A stretch of DNA of 64,000 nt from DYKG01 sp964596185 (lineage in GTDB: Bacteria > Muiribacteriota > Ozemobacteria > Ozemobacterales > Ozemobacteraceae). The stretch lies in contig CAZQUE010000004.1 of the NCBI GenBank assembly GCA_964596185.1, positions 1 to 64,000 on the forward strand, given 5' to 3'. Positions 27,101-32,930 of this stretch are shown one piece after another (position 1 is the stretch's first letter; the number at the start of each line of letters is the position of its first letter). The notes under the pieces were generated by a model, which worked only from the letters and a program-made list of their open reading frames with translations, was not told where the DNA came from and did not search any database. The position numbers and the translations under genes are program-made.

Positions 27101-30100
27101 CGGGCTTCATGAGTCTGCAAACTCCATATCCCGCACGTGGCTGGCATTATGACCTGAACCCCGGACAATCACACACATTCAATTACATTTTCAAAGCGGA
27201 ATCAGATAGCGGCACCGGAACAGCAAGCACTTCAATTGCACTATACACAAGCCTCTGGCGACTTAATGACCTGAATGCCAATACCAACAGTTATTCACCA
27301 GCCATGATCTCGTCGAATTCCATCAGAATTTTCAAAAAATCATTTAGACTTATTCCCGATGGCTTTACTATTCCAACCACCAACGGACTTCTGGGAGAAT
27401 ACTACCCATCTCTGACTTTGAATCCACCACCAATGAACGGCGGTTCGACCCCACTCACCCGAGTAGACCCCGAAGTTAACTTTGATTGGGTCACCGATAG
27501 CCCTTACCCCTCAGAACTTGGTGTAGATTATTGGACCATTAGGTGGACTGGTTTCGTTACTGCAAGTAATAATGGCAACTATGACTTTTTTACAAGAACC
27601 GATGACGGCGCCAGACTATGGGTTGACGGCAACCTGTTGGTCGATCGCTGGGTAGCCCAGGGAGCAAGTGAATTCAGCGGTACAATAGCAATGACCGCCG
27701 GAGTGCCAGTTCCAATTGAAATGGAATATTTTGAAAGAACTGGCAACGCCGTTGCTGAACTACGTTGGCAGGGGCCTGCAACCCCCAAGAATATAATTCC
27801 TTCGGCCAATCTTCATCATGAACTTGACTTCAACGTAACCTGGGACTTCGGCACGGTTGAACCCGGCACCTATAGCCCAATATTGAAAAACACCCTCGAA
27901 AACACCGGCAATAAAGATCTCGATAAGATCGAACTACTCAGGCCCGCTTTGCGAAAATCTTTAACCGAAATTATCGCAGGATCTAATTTGAATATTGTTC
28001 AAACTCTACCCTTATCAGCAGCCGTAAACAATTCAGTTGCCATAGATGCCCAACTATACATTCCATATTTTCAGCCGGCCGGGGTATATATCGCAACGAT
28101 GACCATCTACGAAGATCACAGATTTACAGACACCTTCGAGACCGACTATCCTCACCGCCTTGCTATGGCAAGAGTAAATGTGCCGGCAATCGCCAGAGCA
28201 ATCGTCACCAACGAGATAGACTTCGGCGTCGTTGCCGCAGGCACTACCAGTGCAGTTAAAACCATCGAATATACCGGAACGGGTAATACAAACCTTACTG
28301 ACTTGCGCTTTCATTCGCCCTTAGCTGAAATCACCATAAATCCGCTGATTGTCGGACCAATGGCTTTTGACGGTAGCGGAACCGCAGACATTTTCATCGA
28401 TGTTCCTGGCGCACAACCCGCCGGCCTTTATTCAATACAGGGTTCTATTTATGACAATATTGCCGGCGGAGCTTCAGAACCCTTCGTGATCCGCTGGGAG
28501 GTCGGCTCTTTTGCCATCGACGTCCACCCTGATCTGATTGATTTTGGCAATGGCACACCAACAATGCTGATGCCCGCTCAGAATCCAGACATTGAAAACA
28601 CAGGAGAATTGCCGCTCAAAAGACTTCAGGAATCGACCACCGAATTCTTGAATATCAGCCAGGCTTATTCACTGGCAACCGACAACGTCAAACTTGATTC
28701 ACCGCTCCTGGTTAACATTATGACTACCGAAACCGGCTCAGCCACAATATATGTCCCGGGCGGAATAGCTACCGGCACCTATATCGGCACCTTCACCTGG
28801 TATGAGGATCAAAACGAAAACCAGACAATCGAAAGTTTTGAAGCGCAAGATAAGTGTCTGGCTTCGTTCACCGTTAACAGCTTCTACAAAATTTACACGC
28901 TCAAACCCACCGAAGATTTCGGAGGAGTCAAGCCTGATACCAACAAAATGATTTCAATCGGCCTGAGAAATGCAGGCAGCCTGACGGTTACCGAGCTTGG
29001 CTTCATTGTCAACGATTTGTCTGACGGCTTCGACACTTTCTCTGCAGCCAATATTACCCTACCGGCGCCCGTTACCAACATAGTACCCGGCGAAGTAAGG
29101 TATTTCAACCTCTCCGCTTACGTTCCGCCATTCCATAAACATGGAATTTTCATCGGTACAGTCACAGTCTACGGCGATGAAAACACCAATGGCTCACTCG
29201 ATGGCGACGAACCCTCGCACACCTTTAATTTGCGCATTGAAATCGGGGATCAGGAAGTTTCTATTTCATCGCCGGCCAACCTGACAATTTCTGGTAATGC
29301 AGCCTCAACGACGACACCAGAGCCTGTTACCGTCCAAAACACCGGCAGTCTTTCATGTAATCGGGTCAAAGCAATAATTGAAGACCTGGTTCCAGTAGGT
29401 CCAGGATCAACCATCGCATCTTCTGCAGCAATTTTCTCGCCATCGGCATTGATAGGTCCTCTGGTTCCAACGCAGAGTCAGACATTCAGCGTTTCAATCG
29501 CTATTCCCTTTGCCCAGCCCCCTGGATTCTACGATTCAACCCTCCATGTCTGGGAAGACGCCAACAATGACAACATTGTTCAATCTGAAGAAGCCAGCGC
29601 TACCATACCTATTACCCTTGAAGTAATTTTGGTTAAAGAATTGCAAACTACTCCCGCAAGCATCAATCTGGGCATAGTTACCAGGAATGATGTCGCTTCC
29701 GCCTCTTTCCTTGCACAAAACATCGGCAATGCCCAGCTCGACGATGCAAGATGGCATTTGAACAACCTGATCAGTCCGCCAACCGGACTGATTTCAACAA
29801 CCAACATCAGCATTACTCCTAACCCGGTTGGAATAATGGTAACACCTCCGGTCGGCCTGCCTACCAACGAGCCTTCGACTTTTACGGTCAATATTCCTAC
29901 CTCGGCTTCAGATGGACTGTATAACGGCACAATGATTTTCTATGAAGATGAAGTTAATCCGGCTCTTGACACCTATGATGCCGGAAGCGAACCGAACTTT
30001 TCTTTTAGTGTGCAATTGCAGGTGGTTTCGCCGATTGTAACCGTGAATCCTGACCCGATTGATTTCCCGGCGCATGATCCAACCGGATACACAGCCTCAG

Positions 30101-31296
30101 TAACCTTTACCCTTACCAATACGGGTCTGATCAATCTGAAAAGCTTGCGATACCAGATATCAACTCTTTTCAACGGTGCCCACACTATTCCTGCTGCCAA
30201 CGTTTATCTTATTCCCAGCTCACTGACAGCTTTGACCGTCGGTAGTTCCGAGAACGTCGAAATTTCGGTGTTTTTGAGTCCGACGACACTTGCCCCTGGA
30301 CTTTTTACCGGAACAATCACTTTCTGGGACGACAGAAACCTCAATGGCACTGTTGACGCCTGGGAAACCTCGATTCCTGCGGATTTGAATGTAACCGTGA
30401 ACGATTACTATCTTATCGATATCTTACCAACACTGGTAGACATTGGGAAAATTGCACGCAACCAAACATCGACGGCCTATGAAGTCGGTTTTCAGAACAC
30501 CGGCAACATGCCGCTCAACGGATTATCCTGGAACAAAACCAGCCTGATAAAAGGCATCGAAACTATCGATACGTCTTTGTTAAATTTCACTTTCATGCAG
30601 GCTGAGCCAATTCTTCCAGGCCAGTTTGCCAGCGCCAGTCTCGAGATCGGCCCTATTGACAACGCCCAGGAATTAGGAGTCTATGGCGACAATCAGCAAA
30701 CCCTCGAAGTCGGCGCTCTTACCTCAGACAACTTTCTGCTGCGCTGTGAAATCATCCCCGGTGGCCCCCAGGGACTTGATCCAGGCAGCATGTATCAGGA
30801 AATTGCCACGCTGTCTTTCCCGGCCATACCATCACTGGCGAATGACTACATTCTTTCTGCTTATGTTTGCCCGGCAACCGGCAGCGCCAGAATCGGCTTC
30901 CTGTTAACGGATGAAGCCGGTATTCAAACCGGCTACTACGGCGCGGAAATCGACCAGGCCGGAAACCTGACCATGATTCCACCAGCAACACCGGGTGGCA
31001 TTGACAAAGTGGTGCCCCAATTCAACTCGGAACATAGTGAAACTTTCAACTGGTATCGCATTTACCTGCGTTTTCCATACGTCCACAACCCAGCCGTCGC
31101 CAGTAACACCTACATTCTTCTACAAAATACGACACCAATAGTTCCAGACAAGCACGCAATCTGGTTTGATGGCATTCAAATAGAAAAGGCCAACGATGGA
31201 TTCCAGGCACCGACCCCGTGGAACAAAAAGGGCAAGATATCTTCGCCATCATTATATAAGACACTCAACGATGAACAACAATACTATCAATGGTAA
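21157..31296 (+). CDS. Giant exported multidomain surface protein (FN3, PA14, repeated C-terminal modules)
   Basis: 3379 residues, one uninterrupted frame. A signal peptide (about 1-28, LFILWSATLLAQ) is followed by an FN3-like domain (about 29-130). DUF2341-like sequence (VYWIYWGNPSATANPYDF, about 363-380) and a nidogen-like segment (about 390-600) come next. PA14 domain 1 lies at about 915-1055 (GLLGQYYNN...GGVRLWINGKLIIDDW), a concanavalin/LamG-like segment at about 1450-1690, and PA14 domain 2 at about 2075-2215 (GLLGEYYPS...GARLWVDGNLLVDRW). Then about eight 100-135-residue modules run from about 2225 to 3150 and end in a carbohydrate-binding-like C-terminal domain. PA14 suggests glycan binding. 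No LPXTG, autotransporter barrel or obvious type IX sorting domain was seen, so the way it is held at the surface is unclear. It overlaps the next gene by 7 bases. Confidence 0.8.
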   Translation: MKSEKGFNHFLRKFMICLFILWSATLLAQPLPPINIRIYSYETYNRIVWDHHPLETPGYVANYQICRSTSSGSTAPVATVGGGTTAYNDSTAGYSFSQEFFYTVRAIGTDALLSNHSDEVKRFLPRVGLTSIPMQTNTLTGQHYVNFDPYPGEFTDVYFRIRSTPFGGSNYLNADYANRPILHRTVNGEIPPGGPYWAEIRLYRPDWWNNPANRYELSACYSEPFYINAEVPYEDNASSTYFNSSQNRVMAEPLAAGGVTSVNFSNSGGDFWRMRTPIKVTPYTELLRDPTSYLSKLNAPCRVTININPGQMNTGRAAAEVRVADEMGNEIPSTVTAETTAGPWVTSFDVHFIANHDYLETQVYWIYWGNPSATANPYDFKAGITRPAQFEYSPWFSRKILRGANEVATISDTYRLIPTPPAPADDENAAVNLPFTFPYYNLATNTIYVSSNGYLTFSPHSNPSNTWAEFTGNNPYRFIAPFWCNLMVNDTVPGDAGVYGRSIDGGDRQRFQITWRANRFNSTNEVYIFQANLYRLGDIALRYDTINVNGLSTVPSISGDNPINVAPHHTAGISATDGSNYVQITDDGTDINVCPLRDGTGRNVIHFLQSCHSWIIDATFVDPTNVCAMAGATSVGHYNSRIFDGRSSAPTWTNLSVDTSGTGLIDFYVRTSTDYNFPDWDASHLIATDLSAGNHSFPLTIPDERYVQYRAVFKKAAVGENPKLDRVEFDVGYITIDETTNEFNNGYVSQGQTFLASMTFSNFYSNPVSAEVASLTFTNGQQTWFQTTPMPLNIANSASATIGFEVTIATDSNYLNNWIYIDGYLEAGDGFTTLSSSEAISTSRFVVRQKPELVIERIFTPFEKVNKGQGGLPVTVEISNPTPYVPVIFDGASLTFSLGNHSWTPEHTFAPGDQGLLGQYYNNSTANPAVMTSPSATRLDPNIDFPNTVWSNGVSPYPPDISTSYYGVRWSGFITPEFTERYTFSFNARGGVRLWINGKLIIDDWRWAYATRTGQIELAAGTPVEIVAEYYLLTGWGQAILSWSSASLPTEVIPQARLKPAFRSIIHPNSSLIATYTVAVLPDSVSGLAYINANASGSNSWATNLKLADSSATIIDSWLIQSPASLTVGTIMAPELVYRGQANIPIEVEILNLGEADALVSSVPLFLSLGSYSTIAPGEPMPVTINGDSSKFLKVLVSIEENTPTGTADIDADVIGTDANVGTPLSSSGALTPDQWTILAEKILTYSDASHLLPLTNFVLPDSGTSFVYVKAENLAPLKEYAIRWYDPGGAEIVSARTIGFADAGGNLYSELEFDNGFAYGIYTVKITNPVGTYSPAQTNFSIVTRSNLDGSLVVPDKVSVGQTFPAYMNLENTGGAEASGMVTSTLVRSGTGWADIFSGPVPGSLNLAGNSQATFTWNYTAVSSGTFQLSGHSQGFETGSNDPVSVTSGRHGLLLEETFEEYPINQSIDGQNSGQGWSGPWSGIAGVQQTIDTGSSMDYTSGLGQPLYGGLKAARISGDNDQALTRNLTSAIDLPEFYISMLVRFNGVQGNNKFLALWFDNFGYGTAPNIGFKMNHGDGSGPEDFFVRTQFNEDYHLDLTPGQTYLLVGRLSKFAGTGTYDQFELWVNPNDLSAPAAPDAFTTGVSAVSSFSKIGFRTLNLGAGESFDIAALRIGRTWGSVTAQPLRSNTCLIQTPAQVTIDNLVATPTIVFYDQRGIEVLATLQNHGEADARIDLAELVLTPNFGSFSLASPSALPAILPGETVATYVFKVDISNSAPIGLATMTGRIRFEDVNNPSPTLITDQDYSWTIVDTRIICARDAGFTAIQYSFNAGQTVYARGSGLPNNLDLRMRFYDTSANNPPLVGDVGVGIQTPLNTGVDGMISHFHDIPIDTDKINQWMVVIDDGDDTTLGNIFGIQYFDVVKPPQIAYSVNIASSSCYVGDIVSVDFTVTNISTWSTNIRHYLNNYTNYSLYPVMDGPGFMSLQTPYPARGWHYDLNPGQSHTFNYIFKAESDSGTGTASTSIALYTSLWRLNDLNANTNSYSPAMISSNSIRIFKKSFRLIPDGFTIPTTNGLLGEYYPSLTLNPPPMNGGSTPLTRVDPEVNFDWVTDSPYPSELGVDYWTIRWTGFVTASNNGNYDFFTRTDDGARLWVDGNLLVDRWVAQGASEFSGTIAMTAGVPVPIEMEYFERTGNAVAELRWQGPATPKNIIPSANLHHELDFNVTWDFGTVEPGTYSPILKNTLENTGNKDLDKIELLRPALRKSLTEIIAGSNLNIVQTLPLSAAVNNSVAIDAQLYIPYFQPAGVYIATMTIYEDHRFTDTFETDYPHRLAMARVNVPAIARAIVTNEIDFGVVAAGTTSAVKTIEYTGTGNTNLTDLRFHSPLAEITINPLIVGPMAFDGSGTADIFIDVPGAQPAGLYSIQGSIYDNIAGGASEPFVIRWEVGSFAIDVHPDLIDFGNGTPTMLMPAQNPDIENTGELPLKRLQESTTEFLNISQAYSLATDNVKLDSPLLVNIMTTETGSATIYVPGGIATGTYIGTFTWYEDQNENQTIESFEAQDKCLASFTVNSFYKIYTLKPTEDFGGVKPDTNKMISIGLRNAGSLTVTELGFIVNDLSDGFDTFSAANITLPAPVTNIVPGEVRYFNLSAYVPPFHKHGIFIGTVTVYGDENTNGSLDGDEPSHTFNLRIEIGDQEVSISSPANLTISGNAASTTTPEPVTVQNTGSLSCNRVKAIIEDLVPVGPGSTIASSAAIFSPSALIGPLVPTQSQTFSVSIAIPFAQPPGFYDSTLHVWEDANNDNIVQSEEASATIPITLEVILVKELQTTPASINLGIVTRNDVASASFLAQNIGNAQLDDARWHLNNLISPPTGLISTTNISITPNPVGIMVTPPVGLPTNEPSTFTVNIPTSASDGLYNGTMIFYEDEVNPALDTYDAGSEPNFSFSVQLQVVSPIVTVNPDPIDFPAHDPTGYTASVTFTLTNTGLINLKSLRYQISTLFNGAHTIPAANVYLIPSSLTALTVGSSENVEISVFLSPTTLAPGLFTGTITFWDDRNLNGTVDAWETSIPADLNVTVNDYYLIDILPTLVDIGKIARNQTSTAYEVGFQNTGNMPLNGLSWNKTSLIKGIETIDTSLLNFTFMQAEPILPGQFASASLEIGPIDNAQELGVYGDNQQTLEVGALTSDNFLLRCEIIPGGPQGLDPGSMYQEIATLSFPAIPSLANDYILSAYVCPATGSARIGFLLTDEAGIQTGYYGAEIDQAGNLTMIPPATPGGIDKVVPQFNSEHSETFNWYRIYLRFPYVHNPAVASNTYILLQNTTPIVPDKHAIWFDGIQIEKANDGFQAPTPWNKKGKISSPSLYKTLNDEQQYYQW
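27827..30720 (+). repeat. Array of about eight diverged protein modules in the giant gene
   Basis: Module starts, read from the recurring (I/V)DFG-like strand plus NTGN/NTGx and L-x-x-L pattern, lie near 27827, 28201, 28506, 28891, 29252, 29635, 30034 and 30412, about 300-400 bases apart. Most copies end with a beta-strand plus acidic loop of the type YEDxNxNxxxxxxE: EDQNENQTIESFE, GDENTNGSLDGDE, EDANNDNIVQSEE, DDRNLNGTVDAWE. The DNA copies are diverged, so this is an old protein-level duplication. The last copy lacks the acidic loop and runs into the C-terminal domain. Confidence 0.75.
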
Positions 31297-32930
31297 TTAA
31301 AACATTCTTTTCAAATTTGAGAAGCATTTTGATGCTCCTGATCATGGTATTTATTGGGAGCCTTTTCAATCTGTGCCAAGCTGAAAATCTCAATCAGCGT
31401 GCCCGACCGTTGAGTTTGCAGGAGCTGAACGCTCTTCGCCAGCGCTCAAAAAAGGTTGTAAAAAAAAGAACGACTCAACTAAAAGCCGTCTTGCCTGAGG
31501 AAATAGAAGGACTGTTAACGACTACACCCTCTCAGGATTCGCTGAATCTGGCACTTTCTTTCAGAGAACGCCTTGAAAAATACAATCCTTCGCTTGAAGA
31601 GTTTATAATTCAATGCCACTGGCGACTGGGCAACAAAGATGAGGCGATCAACTACGCACAGGCTTTATTGAATATGAAAGAATCGAAGACAGCGCATCAA
31701 GTGTTGTTTTACCATTCTTTAGAGAACTTTAAACTAGAAGAAGCTGAATTCCATTTTTCCCGGGCAAACTTTCAGGGTATTCATTGGCTGAAAAATTGGT
31801 TTAATCTTTATTCCCAAAAGCTAGGCTGGAATTCTCTTTTAATGGCATCTATCACAGGAATTTTCATAATTCTCATGGCAATTTCGGTAAGATTCCTCAT
31901 TAAAAAACGGCAAAAAGCACCAGCATTAAGGGTTGCAAATCAATATGTAAAACCAAAGAAAGAAATAAAGCAAATCGACAACCAGTCAATAAAGCTCCCC
32001 CCAATTCTTACCCTTAAGCCCGAAAACAATCAGCTCGGCTTTTGTTCTGGTAAAACAGTTATTAAAATTAAAGACAGCTTCGATTTCAGTCTTATCAAGA
32101 TCAGGAAATTTTTTCCAACAAACTCGACGGTTAATATGCAAAATGAGATACTTTTCAAACCAAGTTCGTTTGCTTTTTCATTCAGCCAGGCAGATCATTT
32201 GGACTCCTTCGACGAACCTGCAAGAATAGCACCCGTTGAGAAGCAACCAGATTCTCAGAAGAAAAAATCAGATTCAAATTTTGACTTCATCAATTCAAAG
32301 AAAATCTCTTTGCCGGCGCTTGACTTTCACCATTTAGAAGACCTTCGGGCAGAACAGGCAGAAAAATTGTTCAAACCTGTTATCAAAAGAATCTGCTCAT
32401 TGAAAGAAAAAGTAGTCGGAATTACTGCGACAGGAGAAATCGACAATCGCGCTGGATTCGCCTACCTTCTCGGCAAAGCTCTTGCCGGAACGGGAAAGAA
32501 AGTTCTGGTCATCGACGCTGATTTTGCACGGCCAATGTTGAATCTGTTTACCGATACGCCATGCATTTATGGCCTCAAGGATCTTCTTGGAAGAAAAAAT
32601 GCAAACTGCCGAATAGATTTTCAGACAGAGATTGAAAATTTGAGCATTGCGCCGTCAGGAACTCCAGACGCCAAAACTCAGGAAAAAATGAACTCTGAAT
32701 TCTGGCAACTGGTTATCAAAATGTTCAAAAGAAAATATGATTTCATTCTAATGGTTTTGCCGCAGCTGAAAAAACTGGGACAGCTTCAATTGCAACAGCA
32801 GCAAATACTGTATTTAACCCTGATGGATGAGGATTCTGAAAGCTCGATTAACGACTACTTCTTTTCTAAAATAGTTTTAAATAAATACAATTTCAGCCTT
32901 TTTCAGCCGGTAAATGTTTTTCAGCAGTAA
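31290..32930 (+). CDS. Membrane protein with a degenerate BY-kinase/MinD-like ATPase domain (paralogue B)
   Basis: 546 residues. The ATG at 31290 overlaps the last codons of the giant gene, so translation is probably coupled. The layout equals paralogue A: signal sequence (about 10-32), exported helical TPR-like region (about 55-175, EEFIIQCHWRLGNKDEAINYAQ), transmembrane helix at about 184-205, a shorter linker, and the C-terminal domain at about 370-540. There the Walker A'-like VLVIDADFARPMLNLF, CIYGLKDLLG and APSGTPDAKTQ are close to A. The P-loop reads TGEIDNRAGFA, without Lys-Ser/Thr. The Walker B end is ILMVLPQL, without Asp. I infer a pseudo-ATPase acting as a regulator or scaffold for assembly or export of the giant protein. 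Confidence 0.7.
   Translation: MVIKTFFSNLRSILMLLIMVFIGSLFNLCQAENLNQRARPLSLQELNALRQRSKKVVKKRTTQLKAVLPEEIEGLLTTTPSQDSLNLALSFRERLEKYNPSLEEFIIQCHWRLGNKDEAINYAQALLNMKESKTAHQVLFYHSLENFKLEEAEFHFSRANFQGIHWLKNWFNLYSQKLGWNSLLMASITGIFIILMAISVRFLIKKRQKAPALRVANQYVKPKKEIKQIDNQSIKLPPILTLKPENNQLGFCSGKTVIKIKDSFDFSLIKIRKFFPTNSTVNMQNEILFKPSSFAFSFSQADHLDSFDEPARIAPVEKQPDSQKKKSDSNFDFINSKKISLPALDFHHLEDLRAEQAEKLFKPVIKRICSLKEKVVGITATGEIDNRAGFAYLLGKALAGTGKKVLVIDADFARPMLNLFTDTPCIYGLKDLLGRKNANCRIDFQTEIENLSIAPSGTPDAKTQEKMNSEFWQLVIKMFKRKYDFILMVLPQLKKLGQLQLQQQQILYLTLMDEDSESSINDYFFSKIVLNKYNFSLFQPVNVFQQ

Noticed and set aside
21157..31296. Giant gene as a non-ribosomal peptide or polyketide synthase
   Set aside because: It has a signal peptide and beta-sandwich, PA14 and FN3 segments; no adenylation, ketosynthase or carrier motifs are present.
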